DNA from: Chrysogorgia sp. JL179-B06
Lineage: Eukaryota; Cnidaria; Anthozoa; Scleralcyonacea; Chrysogorgiidae
Reading direction: 5' to 3'
Assembly (NCBI GenBank): GCA_035772405.1
Contig: JAYKKM010000309.1
Coordinates: 1,997,001 to 2,061,000, forward strand
DNA length: 64,000 nucleotides
Below, piece by piece: positions 1 through 10,884 of this stretch (position 1 is its first letter; every line of letters starts with the position of its first letter). The notes under the pieces are model-generated. The model saw only the letters and a program-made list of their open reading frames with translations. It was not told the origin of the DNA and ran no database searches. The translations under genes and the position numbers were made by a program.

Positions 1-88
1 CGAATATAGTCGCGCGAATGACTTTTCTATTGTTTAAATAGAATGGTTTTCTACTTGATTGCACCACTGATCTGGGTTGCACCATATA

Positions 89-199
89 GGCTGCGTTTAC
101 ACTAGAGCAAAAGTTATCGGATTCGTATTGTTTTTTTATTCTCATTAGGATGCAAAACAATATGAATCCGGATACTTTTGCTCCAGTGTAAACGCAGCC
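89..199. mobile_element. Short foldback MITE
   Basis: GGCTGCGTTTACACT at the left end is inverted at the right end (AGTGTAAACGCAGCC), and the match continues inward through GAGCAAAAGT and GGATTC, leaving a small loop. ATA flanks both ends, a possible 3-bp target duplication as made by Harbinger-type transposases. It has no coding capacity. Confidence 0.7.
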
Positions 200-490
200 A
201 TAGTCAATCGAGATATGGTCTGGAAACTCAGCTAAAGTCTTTGTTCTATCTTTTTGTTCGTCTTTATACAATTTTGTGCACGGTCACTGAAGCTATTGTA
301 TTTTAGTATAATGAAGCAATTATCGAATAGAATCGTTTGGGTTTAATCGCTCAACAGTGTTGTTTAAATGTTAATAAACCTAAAACAAAGGATGTGCACG
401 GTGTAAGGCACGGTTCAACATCAAAACGTAGCTCATTATAGTCGCTGTGAAGTTTGCCGAGTTTCCAGACCTAATCTCGATTGACTATGA
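199..490. repeat. Inverted-repeat pair next to the foldback MITE
   Basis: The ~30-base arm 199-228 (ATAGTCAATCGAGATATGG then TCTGGAAACTC) recurs inverted at about 462-490. The interior is AT-rich and has no recognisable coding sequence. With 89-199 it forms an insertion absent from the other duplication copy near 45100. Confidence 0.6.
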
Positions 491-1365
491 TGGAAATGAG
501 CTTAAACAAAAGACTACACATTTGCATTGAGTTTGTCACATGTGAAGTTCAACGACCTGGGCAGTAGTTCTCGAAATATTAATTGTTAAAGTTCGCCGAG
601 ATCGTTTGTTGCTTCAATGGCTTCACCACGGCTGTCGAGTAGGCTTCTTCACCTTCGCTTTTTTGGTCCACGATAGGTATTGAACTACTTTGTTGTTTAT
701 CTGAGCCATTGCGTTTAGACTGACCAACATATTTTGGTCAGGTTCTTGTGTGTAAATTTCACGTACTATACGAATTTGAACGAAGATAGTGTGTGTTTGC
801 TATTACCGGTATTGATGTTTTATTCCGTCGCACACATTTGTCATATTATATCGCGTCTGAATTAACTCAAACGTAATCTACACCTTCGTTTTATTAAAAC
901 CTTTCATTTCAGACATTCACCCAGCTACAACCTATATGATTTGAATAAACTTACGACGCATGGTTCAATTCTTACTGTGACCATCCCCTGGGGAATTTGG
1001 ATATTTTGACTATAGAAAAAGATGATTCCCCACGGCCCCACAGGCCGATAAGTTATCAAACTTTCATAATTTAAAATATGCAGATAAACTTGAATTGTTT
1101 TGTTTGCCATTTTGTTCATTTTGTTTGCCATTTTGCCTTTTCTGGTTCTGTTTTGTGGTTTTTCATGAGAAGTTAATATAGTATTCGGACCTCATATTAT
1201 TGGAATAGGTATGCAATCAATAACCCCTCCCCAAGGCACAGACGCTCGCGGGCGCAAAAAGGCGGCGCTAAGTAGCCCTGTGCATCAGAGCAAAATTAAA
1301 TGTTCTGTAATTTATGCCGATTATTCGCAATGCTTATATAGATTGTGTTTATGCCTTATAGTGGA

Positions 1366-1537
1366 CTTGCTCCAAGTCTGCCTCTTGATTGTTTATTAAA
1401 GACGGGTTTGTTTCGAGAGTGGTTTGGTTTCAAACACGGGTTTGTTTCAAGGTTTTGAAAAGAACCTGTCGAAACAAACCCGTATTCTCGAAACAAACCC
1501 GAAACAATCAAGAGGCATGAGACTTGGAGCAAGTCTA
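1366..1537. repeat. Foldback repeat
   Basis: GACTTGCTCCAAGTCTGCCT then CTTGATTGTTT is mirrored by AAACAATCAAGAGGCATGAG then ACTTGGAGCAAGTC, with inner inverted GGGTTTGTTTCGAGA copies. Arms are about 60 bases. No ORF. Confidence 0.7.
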
Positions 1538-1539
1538 TG

Positions 1540-1980
1540 CTTATAGCAACTAACGAGTATTCACTAAAAGTTTAAGAAATCATCATGAAGAGTTCTAATA
1601 GACAAATAGGACAAGCTGAAAAGCTAAAACGAAACAGCATAACGAGAATCGGCACTCGACGGCTACCTGGCCATATCGTATGATTAACAATTCGATTCCA
1701 GCATCTCTTCGACTGTTTGATCATCCTCGAACCAAAATTATGCCGACTATAAACAGTCATCCTTTGAAAGTATTAGCAAACTCTTTAATAGTCTCGTTTG
1801 CAAAGAATACGTTGAGGCCTTCGTTAACAACAAACATTGAAAACGGAAGTAGGTCTTAACCAATTGAATATCACGTATTTACTAAATTTTCTAAGCGCCA
1901 ATCATGGTCTACTATGTAAGTTCCTTATAGTAGCTACGTTACAGAGCTGGTTCATAGTCTGTGTTTTTCAAATTTCACAG
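1540..1980. other. No recognisable content
   Basis: AT-rich sequence between two repeats. I see no homology to other parts of the window, no convincing ORF and no tandem structure. Confidence 0.4.
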
Positions 1981-2435
1981 TGGAACTTGTCATAACAGCT
2001 TTTAGTACGTTTCAAGTATTAAACTAAGCGAAATGCCAAATGGTTTTTTTAGATCATCTTTGTTTAATGCGTTGGGTTCTAATAATTTTGTTTCTACAGA
2101 ATGAACATTTTCCCGCTAAACGCTTCTTTAGAAAAAATGTGTACGTACTCGCTTGCTACGTTGAACAAATTTCATCTGCATTTACGTGCGCGAAGCTGCC
2201 GTACAAACGCGTAAAACGCATTTGATTGCTTCTCATGCGAAATACTAGTGGAATTGCGAGACCTTTTTCAAACAAAACTCCAACTGCTTTGATGAGCAAA
2301 CAAACAAGTTCACTACACAGCTTTCGGTTTTTAGCACATCCCTCAGCGTCGTGACCGAGTGCATTGCGTTTGGTCTTTATCTTTTGATCAAAATAAAAAT
2401 ATAGGCTTCAAAAACCGAGATCGTAAAAAACGTAC
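1980..2435 (-). repeat. Intron-1 family sequence following the inverted exon 1
   Basis: On the minus strand this continues from the exon at 2508-2436 as the intron of the other family members does: a block with AAAGCAGTTG, ACCTTTTTC, GCATTTACG and finally ACCATTTGGCATTTCGC. The same sequence recurs at 7040-7260, 8500-8700, 17760-18240, 18720-18850, 46030-46650, 51230-51480, 54290-54500 and 59600-60050, always without coding exons beyond exon 1. Confidence 0.7.
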
Positions 2436-2508
2436 CTTCTTCAGACATCACAGGAATTGCCTGTTGCCCGACTACAAGCGAAATGAAGATGTATACAACC
2501 AGTTTCAT
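2436..2508 (-). pseudogene. Third copy of the signal-peptide exon, inverted and without its TATA box
   Basis: On the minus strand from 2508 the frame reads MKLVVYIFISLVVGQQAIP then VMSEE and ends one base before GTACGT, the same 73-base length as the copy at 59478. The conserved leader (AAGTACCAAGATCAGAGAAG on the minus strand) continues to about 2590, but beyond about 2597 it is replaced by a dispersed repeat also found inverted near 21900-22160, so the expected TATA box is missing. Downstream exons would lie left of position 1. It may be an orphan exon or the start of a gene on the opposite strand with a changed promoter. Confidence 0.55.
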
Positions 2509-2596
2509 GTCGCTGCTTTCTTTTGCTTCTGATTAAACTTTGATTGGTGTCGGTTGAGCTATGATACTTCTCTGATCTTGGTACTTGATCTGTAGT

Positions 2597-2905
2597 CAGC
2601 CCCCCCTGCCCTTTGCTTACGATGGCACGCGGGGGCAGCCGTGTGCCCTTTGGTATCATTACAGTATTTTAATACTTCATTTTGAATTTATTTAATCACT
2701 CTAAGTTAAAATTTATACTGCCCAAATTCGGAAAGCAAAAACATTTAAATTTACGAGCGAGATGCGTAATGAGGAAAATGAGGAGGAACAAGCCTGAACT
2801 AATCGTCTCTAGTCGTCGCTGGTCGTCGTGGTCGACGATTTAAAAAATATAGGTCGTGTAATTTGGGTACACAGCTGAGGTACGCAACTGACGCAAGCAT
2901 TTTCT
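2597..2905. repeat. Dispersed repeat replacing the promoter of the inverted exon 1
   Basis: Matches 21892-22160 in opposite orientation, including GGGCAGCCGTGTGCCCTTTG near one end, GAGCGAGATGCGTAATGAGG inside and CGCAACTGACGCAAGCATTT at the other end. Likely a transposon remnant; no ORF is shared by the two copies. Confidence 0.6.
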
Positions 2906-3015
2906 GTCACCGTTGTCAAAAATATCGGACGTTATAATGTCTCCAATTGAATTAAGACGCTATCGTTAACGTTTGTAAATATTTCTGAATTGAAATCTTA
3001 TTTGGCGGTCGAGCA

Positions 3016-3086
3016 GTCATATTTCAAATCAAACAAACGAACGGGAATACGGTATTCCCGTTCGTTTGTTTGATTTGAAATATGAC
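3016..3086. repeat. Perfect 35-bp palindrome
   Basis: Left arm 3016-3050 and right arm 3052-3086 are exact reverse complements around one central G. The arm starts GTCATATTTCAAATC and ends CGGGAATAC. No loop to speak of, so the DNA could extrude a cruciform. Confidence 0.9.
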
Positions 3087-3305
3087 ATTACCCTTCTAAT
3101 ACTGTATACGCACTGCTTTATTTCTCAAGTCTTTAAACAGTTCTTCAGGCTAAGAAGAGAATATTACTGCGCACATTGGGAAGAACTTACACAGCAATTT
3201 TAGCGCGCCGCGGTGAGTGACCTACATATAAAAGTGTCAGTCCAAAATATAACTTCTGCCGACTGAAACTCGTATAAAGATTTTTTTGGGGTGTCGCACC
3301 CCCCA

Positions 3306-3347
3306 CACCCATCCCCGCCCCCCCCCCCCCCCCCCCTCCCCCCCCTA
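3306..3347. repeat. C-rich homopolymer tract
   Basis: Nearly uninterrupted cytosines with a few T or A interruptions; probably length-variable and hard to sequence. Confidence 0.85.
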
Positions 3348-3667
3348 GCTCTGGGCCTGACCTTAATGCTCTCAGGTATTGTCTGTTATTACCAAGGTGG
3401 GTTCGTCAGCGTGCTGGCAAAACAGACCTTGAGGTTAACTAATTATAGGTTAAGCTACGAATGTTAAAATCGAAGTCTCTGATCTAATCGAGGAAGGTGT
3501 AGTACTTTCGGGAATGTTTGTTTTTCAGAAATTCGTAGCAAAGCTAGTACTGACTGTAAAAATTCGCGCAGGGTAAACATTACACTACAGATTCACGCTA
3601 CCAATAATGCCATCTCGCGGTAGTTTTCGTGACAAATATTTTGACGTAGCAAAAAAATTCGTTGATC

Positions 3668-3780
3668 CGTATCTATCTCTCTCTCTATCTCCTCATCTCT
3701 GTATCTTTCTATCTCTCTCTACGCTATCTCTCTATCTATATATCTCTCGATCTCTCGATCTATTTCCTTATCTCTCTATC
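3668..3780. repeat. (CTAT/CTCT)n microsatellite
   Basis: Degenerate CTAT/CTCT run. Its paralogue is at 47540-47620; related CTAT and GATA runs occur at 16755-16856 and 58551-58960. Confidence 0.8.
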
Positions 3781-4123
3781 AATATCAAAAAAGCAATATC
3801 ATATCACGTTTCCACACTCGTATATGTAAAATGAGCAGACAATACCATATCTTAGTATATAAGAACCACTTGTGAAGAACAATTTCTAAAAAACAAACAT
3901 TCCAAATTCAACATCTTCCTCGATTACACCAAAGACATCGATTTTAAAATTCGTACCTTAACCTAATTAGTTTACATGTGAATCGCGCGACTCAGATTAA
4001 ACAAGCAGTTCCACACATCTTCTCAAGCGCCTCTTGAGAGAAACGCGATTATAAAAGACAGCGCGCAGCACAAACTCGTCAGAGCAGAATTTAGTAGTTA
4101 CATTTTCAGTTAAACACAATGCA

Positions 4124-4495
4124 TGATTATTTATTTAAAATAATTCGTGATCGCTGATTGGCTAACAGCCAACGGTGAAATCGTCATATCAACTCATTGC
4201 ATGGCCTGCCAAATAATATGAAAAACTAATATTGCGCATTATGACGTTTTTCCAACGATGCAGGACGAAAGTTGATTGCCTCAGTAAAACACAAATGACT
4301 TCCTCAAAGGAACGGTTTTTAAATAAATTATTTTAAATAAATAATAAAACAATTATTGAATTCGGTTTTCGCATGATAAGAAGAATTATCAAGGCCTCAG
4401 TTTGTATTATCCACCTTCGGCTTCGGCAGATAACACAAACTTCGGCCTTGATAATTCTTCTTATCATGCTCAATCTCATTCAATAATTGATAATT
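4124..4495. mobile_element. Foldback MITE with empty site elsewhere in the window
   Basis: Outer arms TTATTTATTTAAAATAATT and its inverse near 4320, and inner arms GATAAGAAGAATTATCAAGG and its inverse near 4450. The inverted relative near 9815 and that near 57710 read straight through from ACACAATACA to TTATAGTGTTG without this insert. The second duplication copy carries it at about 48266-48640, so it entered before that duplication but after divergence from the 9.8 kb copy. Confidence 0.75.
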
Positions 4496-4736
4496 ATAGT
4501 GTTGTTTCACAGGACGTCAAAGTGGAATGTCAAGGTTTTTCAGAAACAATTAAAAGATCGAATAATTAACGTAAATTCTTTTCACTGCAGATAGGCAATC
4601 ATTAATTACTTGGCAACAGCTTCTCCTAAGGCTATATATCTATATATTATTCTCAGTAAGGTTTATAGTTCATAAGCATAATTAAATGACATATAGTTCA
4701 GTTTTCGTCAGTTGTCATGTTGTCGAACTAGTGTCG

Positions 4737-4737
<1 letters not shown>

Positions 4738-4782
<45 letters not shown>
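4738..4782. repeat. Poly(C) tract of about 44 bases
   Basis: Uninterrupted C run. The paralogous site near 48883 has only a short C run, so the tract expanded (or was mis-assembled) in one copy. Confidence 0.85.
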
Positions 4783-5145
4783 ATTAAGTCAGAATTAATG
4801 AAGGGCTTTCGCTCGAAATGTTTGAGTGTATCTTTCCTCCGTTTGGCAATAATTTACTTCACGTACTTATCGCTTGATTATTTCCATTCCACAACTTTCT
4901 ACGAAGCACATATATTTTATCTCAATTCTAAAAACAACGTTTCTCGTGTTATTCAAAACATTGTAAAATTTCAAGTATTAATTGTAACCCAAATGCCATA
5001 AATGGTTTAGATCATGCTTGTTTAATGCGTTGCGTTCTAACAATTTTGTTTCTGTTGAATGAACATTCAGTACGTTCTCATATTATAAATGAGGTACCAC
5101 ACCAATTGTCTTACACGAAGCATCATGGGGCGATCCTGAGCGTAT

Positions 5146-5792
5146 TTATAATTTTAGGGGCGCATATGATGTCAGGATTTCGAAAATTGCAGGTGATTTA
5201 TTAGCGTAAATATCTAGATTTTTTATCTGACTCTCTCTCTGTGCCCTACGCCGTGTTCGATCTCTTCCCCTTCGTCTACATAATCTATCTTCCCGTTCTT
5301 CTACAGCAAGAGTCTCTGATTTTCTCTGTGCCGTACGCCGTGTTCGATCTATTCCCCTTCGTCTATACATAATCTATCTTCCCGTTCTTCTACAGCAGTC
5401 TCTGACTCTCTGTGTGCCCTACGCCGTGTTCGATCTCTTTCCCTTCGTCTACATAATCTATCTTCCCGTTCTTCTACAGCAGTCTCTGACTCTCTATGTG
5501 CCCTACGCCGTGTTCGATCTCTTTCCCTTCGTCTACATAATCTATCTTCCCGTTCTTCTACAGCAGTCTCTGACTCTTTGTGTGCCCTACGCCGTGTTCG
5601 ATCTCTTTCCCTTCGTCTACATAATCTATCTTCCCGTTCTTCAGCATTTTCATTTGCTCTTCGCTCTCGGTCTCGTTGGTTCCTTCGCTGTCTACGTGCT
5701 TCGTCCATAAGACCATAACCAAACATCACGATTTGCGCAAATTTTCTGCAAAACACAATTGAATTTTTCACGCGTGCAACGCGGGCGTGCAA
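5146..5792 (-). pseudogene. Arg/Glu-rich 28-residue tandem repeat ORF, copy 1
   Basis: Minus-strand frames read MDEARRQRRNQRDRERRANE, then repeats of EEREDRLCRRRERDRTRR joined by RAHRESETAV; the unit is 28 residues (84 bases). The pattern resembles the STPR-type repeats (EQREARLARRRERDR-like) that in cnidarian and other genomes often precede helicase or transposase-like domains; that comparison is from memory. A frame change near 5360 splits the repeat between two frames, and no further domain follows. Probably a fragment of a mobile-element gene or DNA-binding exon. The paralogue is at 49381-49871. Confidence 0.5.
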
Positions 5793-6060
5793 GATGGACT
5801 TTTCTAGAAAAATGAAAGTTTTTCAACCTAATTTATGATAGTTAATGCTAATTTAATGTGTTGTCTTGTTCGCGAAGTTTAAAAACATTGGGCTTTCAGA
5901 CAATGTATAGCTTTCGCAACAGTTATGGTTGTAGTTCCAGAAATATAAATAGAACAAAGAGGTGGTTCAATTTTGGATGTTTTTCAGCCGGACAGGAAAG
6001 AGTTAATGTTCATCCGATTTGTTAGAATAATAGAATATTGCCATAAATTTAGAAATATGA
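5793..6060. repeat. Repeat shared with intron 5 in inverted orientation
   Basis: The segment with GAAAGTTTTTCAACC, CAATGTATAGCTTTCGCAAC and GGACAGGAAAGAGTTAA matches 37190-37450 read on the other strand, and 49860-50060 directly. No coding sequence. Confidence 0.65.
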
Positions 6061-6835
6061 TAGTTCATAACTTCATCTGCTTACTGCAAGGCCATGTTCT
6101 TTTCTGGTTCAACACGTAACAGCGTGACCAGACAATGTTCAAGGTCAGCGGGCTATCGCGATCGAAAATAGCTGGGATTGCGATCCGAATAAACACGCGT
6201 GCCAATAAACTGGATCCGAATAAACTGGAGGTTATTGGGATAGCTGTCCGTAAATAGGGATTTCGATCGCGATACATCTATCGCGATCACGTAATCCAGC
6301 TGTATACTGTTATTGCACTATACAAGCGTATTGTAGCTATGATTAGATACAACTATAAGTCATGTAGGAAAATTTCTGGAGGTTCAAATTCCCTTCCTCA
6401 ACGTGTTCATGATGTTTTTGTTTTGATGTTATTTTCTTCTATCCTTGTTCTGCTTTGATAGTCGCTGTCAAGACTTCCTTATAAGTATGGTCCTTGCTCT
6501 CTTCGTGACTGGAAATAACTGACAAGTATTCTGATTTTTTTCATTTTACTCATGCGAGCGCTGACGAGTCCGGGTAAGTTTGACATATATATAGGCTCCG
6601 TTCGCTATCTTGAAGAATCTGAAAAGACAAAAGTAAAAACCTTTCGCCTGCGTGGCAACAGTCGGCATAACCTGAAAAACATACACAAACAACAAGGCAA
6701 ACAAAAATATGAATAAACTGCCGATTGCGTGTTCGCAATACGTTGATAAAATTTAACGTTGATTCTTTTAGGGAGAGATGCCTTCGAATGACACACCTTA
6801 CTTACTTAATCCGTAAATATTCGGAACTGTAATAC
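6060..6835. other. Non-coding part of the duplication
   Basis: Matches 50130-51000 with small indels. It contains CGATCG-rich patches (ATCGCGATCG). Several short frames open but none is conserved in length in the paralogous copy, arguing against coding. Confidence 0.5.
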
Positions 6836-6861
6836 TCTTGGGTCAAGACGATTGTATTCTC

Positions 6862-7003
6862 AGCGAAGTTGGCCATAGCAACTGGTCATGCTATGCAAAT
6901 TTTGAAACGATTTACATATTCAGATCTTTAGAAATATATTGTTTTCAAAATATGCAGATGTTTAAAAATTAGTAGCATGACCAGTTGCTATGGCCAGCTT
7001 CGC
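6862..7003. repeat. Foldback repeat, copy 1
   Basis: CGAAGTTGGCCATAGCAACT then GGTCATGCTA is mirrored by TAGCATGACCAGTTGCTATG then GCCAGCTTCG. The copy at about 51062-51200 has kept the left arm but lost the outer part of the right arm. Confidence 0.7.
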
Positions 7004-7819
7004 CACAATCTTGTTATATGCGCGCATTGCGTAACGCTACAAAGTACATTTCTATACGTACGTTTTACGTTTGTACGACAGCTTCGCGTGCGTAAATGCA
7101 GATGAAATTTGTTTAACGGAAACAAAAGTCAAATTCAAAAAAATTCAAAAAAAAACAAAATTGTTAGAACACAACGCATTAAACAAACGTGATCTAAACC
7201 ATTTGGCATTTCGCTCACTTTAATACTTTAATACTTTAATACTTTAATACTTTACCATGATAAACGTTGTAATTTTATAATTGAGATAATTTTACACATA
7301 CAGGTACATTCAGGAAACGTAATACAGTAATACATATTGACCTCTTTTATGGTTTTAACTAAATCATTTGATTAAAATTTCAAATACATTTAATTAAATT
7401 TTAATGAAATTCGGTTTAAAAACAGATTGGAAAGAACGGTATTATAGTGCATATGTTGCTAGGAGCACGAAACCATGGCTTTCTCATTCCGAAGATTTGT
7501 CGTCGAGTTGTCATGCTGAATAGTAAGGGCTCTGGCTGTTTATAAGCTTAATGAAATTCTTATCAAGGCTATACTGTAGACACTCAAATGATATTTTAAC
7601 CTTATGCTTGCGTCAGTGCTTGCGCTTGCGTCGAGTCTGTTTTCACTCGGTGAAATAAGGACTATAATTGTGCTTCATGCGCTTAGGTACATGCTTGCGC
7701 TAATATTTTAATACAAGTGAACTTCTTATACAAAATCACAATATTCATAGCTATAATACAAGGAGGAAAAGACGCGCCTACATCTTCCAAAAATAAATCA
7801 CGAACTTGGCAAGAGAATT

Positions 7820-7939
7820 TTTAGTTTTAATGGGCCTTTACTGTGTACTAAATTACCTACTAAAGTAAAAGAGGCATCTTCGCTTTCAAGTTTTAAGACT
7901 GAAATTTGGAAATACTTACTGATTTTTGTCACTTTTTAA
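7820..7939 (+). pseudogene. LINE reverse-transcriptase C-terminal scrap, copy 1
   Basis: Reads FSFNGPLLCTKLPTKVKEAS, SLSSFKTEIWKYLL and stops at 7939. The G-LLWNKLP...S-SSFK--L-K-LL pattern is the usual C-terminal ending of CR1/L2/Jockey-type LINE polyproteins. The paralogue is 52083-52202, so the scrap predates the segmental duplication. Confidence 0.7.
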
Positions 7940-8139
7940 CTTTTAACTTTTCTTATATAATTCCACAGTTTATAATTTATATTTTGTCCATTGGAGACTT
8001 TTATATAACTTAAAAATATATATACTATAACATTATGTAATTTAAACACAGGTCCTTTACGAATACCAGTCTTGTAACTGAAGAGGCAAACCTGTTTAAA
8101 TATATAGTTGTTCTATCGTACTTGCGTCGCTTTTGATAA

Positions 8140-8480
8140 CCGGGCTTTAATGCCACGTCCATCAATAACATGACCGCGATAAGTGGATTTGTTGTTGATA
8201 TTATATGACATTATCCGATTAGCGCTAAGCGAAAATACGGCTTTTGCCACAAGACGAAAACGTAACGGGGAGTGGTTTTATTATTTAAAAAGTCACTCAC
8301 TCTCAAGACGAATCCAGCCAAGAAATAAAAGTCATTTGAACTCATTGATATCTCAACTAAATCACTACGGATTATCGTGGTTATCGTCCCCTCCATCAAA
8401 AGTAAACGGCTTGACAAATCAAGTATTATTTTCAATTGCCACGTCAAGGAGAGAGATAACCTAAGATTTCTATGGAGAAC
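8140..8480. other. Duplicated sequence without recognisable gene
   Basis: A 93-codon frame opens at 8183 (+) but its counterpart around 52740-52980 is broken by indels, so it is unlikely to be a protein. It contains the empty target site of the LINE at 52980-54208. Confidence 0.45.
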
Positions 8481-8934
8481 GTGGCTATACAGTGTTGCGC
8501 TTTTCTAGGCGTACGTTTTACGTTTGCGCGGCAGCTTCGCGCGCGTAAATGCAGATGAAATTTGTTTAACGTTTTAAGCGAGTATACGAATCAATTTTTT
8601 CATTCTGTAGAAACAAAATTGTTAGAACCCAACGCATTAAACAAACATGATCTAAACCATTTGGCGTTTCGCTTACTTTAACACTTGAAATTTTACAATA
8701 TTTTATTCACACTAACATGAGAAACGTTGTTTTTATAATTGACATAAAATATGTTTGGCTCTTATAGGAAGTTGTGGATTAGATATAGCTAATCAAGCGA
8801 TAAGTGAAATAAACTACTGCCAAACGGAGGAAAGATATACTGTACACTAAGATTTCGAGCGAAATCCCTTCATTCACTCTGACGAAATAGGGGACCCCGA
8901 CACTAACTATATATGTTATTTAATTATGCTTGGG

Positions 8935-9612
8935 GACCGGTTATTATTTATGGTCGAGGTGGCGGACGAAAATAAATAGATTTGTTGCTGGAAAAAAATT
9001 TTACCCAACCAAATAAAGATCAGAAATTTAACCGTCCCAACCATTTATGGGTAAAGAAAATCTTTTACCCAACCCAAGAAGAAAAAAGTTAGATAAAGCC
9101 CAATTCCCAGCATATCGTCGATACAAGTTTTAATAACAAACCCAAGGCATAGCACAATAATTTTAAAAAGTTAGCAGTTCGGGATTTGTCCATTCCTTGT
9201 TTCGGCAACAGAATATGTAATAAGTGGTTCTGATCGCGATCGTCGTCATTCTCTTAATACAATAATTTTGGTGAGTCTTGTCAAAACTATAATCATTCAG
9301 AATTTCTATGAATGTAGAACATTCTGCAATCCTACTGTAACTTTCAGATTATTATCCCCCTATACAGAACAGGAATCCAAGGAAAATAAGGAGAGGAATA
9401 CAATAACAAAAGCTAATGTGCAATGTTGACTAAGGAGAACTGCAATGATGAGATTCCATTTTTAAATGATGAACTCTTAATTTGTTGTGCAAATAGTCAT
9501 TATAAAAATTTTCCTATACCCAACCCTTCATTTTACCCAACCATTTAGGTCTTAGAATTTTCAGTTAGTTACCCAACCATTTTCTCTTCGGCCCCCACAC
9601 CGGCAATAAATA
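8935..9612. mobile_element. Inverted-repeat DNA element, copy 1
   Basis: Ends are inverted: GGGACCGGTTATTATTTATG at 8933 and CAATAAATAATGATCGATCC at about 9603-9622. Internal TTACCCAACC motifs recur. A shorter relative in opposite orientation lies at 18260-18715. The matching place in the second duplication copy (after 54720) lacks it. No transposase frame. Confidence 0.65.
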
Positions 9613-9639
9613 ATGATCGATCCTTGTAAACTATAAACC

Positions 9640-10150
9640 TTACTGAGAATAACATATATCTGTTGCCGAGTAATTAATGTTTATATTGAAAAGAATTTAC
9701 GTTAATTATTCGATCTGTTGTTTTTGAAAAACCTTGAACTTCGAAAACTTTATCGGAACCAGTTGAACGTGACCTGCTACATGCCACTTTGACGTCCCGT
9801 GAAACAACACTATAATGTATTGTGTTTAACTGAAAATGTAACTACTAAATTCTGCTTCTTCTGTCCAATCGGATTGTTTCGCTCACCCTGACGAGTTTGT
9901 GCTGCGAGCTGTCTTTTATAATTGCGGTAGTCCTCTCAAGAGGCGCTTGAAAAGATGTGTGGAACTGCTGGTTTAATATGAGGCGCGGTTCACACGTAGA
10001 CTACTATTACTTTAAGCGGAACGAATGTTAAAATCGAGGTCTCTGATCTAATCGAGGAAGGTGTAATTTGGAATGTGTTTTTTTTCAGAAATTGTTTTCC
10101 ACAACTAATTTTACACATGCACGATTCAAGAAACGTGATAAACTAAACGG
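9640..10150 (-). repeat. Inverted relative of 3840-4880
   Basis: Read on the minus strand this matches 3980-4620: CACATCTTCTCAAGCGCCTC, then GACAGCTCGCAGCACAAACT, then GTTACATTTTCAGTTAAACA, but without the MITE at 4124-4495. Together with 8500-8900 it makes the left 10 kb an imperfect inverted arrangement. Confidence 0.7.
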
Positions 10151-10379
10151 TTAAATTAAAAATTAAAAAAACAACAAACAGACACTATATACGTTCTGTT
10201 CTACACACTTATAACTCCTTGTGTAAATATGCCTTAGTGAGTCATTAGACTATTTTATCTGAAGAGTACCACACCATATGTGTTGCACGAAACTATACTA
10301 ATGTAATAAATATGTCTAGTCAAAACTGTTGAGTCTCTTAACTTCAACTATAATATGCTCTGGATCTCCATTGAGCACT

Positions 10380-10640
10380 CTGCCAACGGTTTTTACACCC
10401 TCTATATATATATATCGTCACTTCGGTGTTGTTGAGCACTCTGTGAAGTTGGTGTAGGTGTCCTTTAGCGATAATGCAACGCCCACTACCCTTGTGGTAG
10501 TTTGAGCACTCTGGCCCTATACCGCTTCACGCTCTCTAGATGTGCGCATGACCGCTGTTTATCCCACAAGCGGTTGTCACTGGCAATCGTTTGTGTATAA
10601 TTAGTTCTCATTCCCTGCCCATGCCTAGACTGGAACACGT
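10380..10640 (+). repeat. Repeat carrying GAGCACTCTG motifs, paired with 15950-16150
   Basis: Three copies of TTGAGCACTCTG occur 60-130 bases apart, and the stretch with ACAAGCGGTTGTCA and CACGTGTCTG recurs inverted at 15958-16150. It leads into a (TA)n tract and then the hammerhead at 10885. Probably the body of a ribozyme-bearing retroelement; no protein is recognisable. Confidence 0.5.
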
Positions 10641-10653
10641 GTCTGCAGATATT

Positions 10654-10829
<176 letters not shown>

Positions 10830-10884
10830 TTGTGTGCATCAAGGGTGACTGTAAATAGCAGTTATCTTCATCCTGCTCATCAGC

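Larger units (their letters stand above)
1..10150 (+). repeat. Segmental duplication, copy 1
   Basis: Block order and orientation match 45046-57860: 1-50 with 45048; 590-1240 with 45200-45940; 1980-2390 with 46030-46650; 3600-3950 with 47470-47790; 4080-5060 with 47890-49170; 5060-6060 with 49170-50110; 6130-7290 with 50160-51510; 7290-8500 with 51510-54260; 8500-8900 with 54280-54720; 9640-10100 with 57570-57860. Differences are mostly insertions in one copy. Copy 1 probably begins left of the window. Between named items this stretch holds no credible gene. Confidence 0.85.

Noticed and set aside
5349..5792. A CRISPR-like array because of the regular 84-base repeats
   Set aside because: There are no unique spacers; the period is a multiple of three and conserved as a protein repeat, in an animal genome.
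6550..6600. A hammerhead suggested by CTGACGAGTCCGGG near 6551
   Set aside because: There is no GGAC...GAAAC partner downstream and no cleavage triplet with a closing stem.
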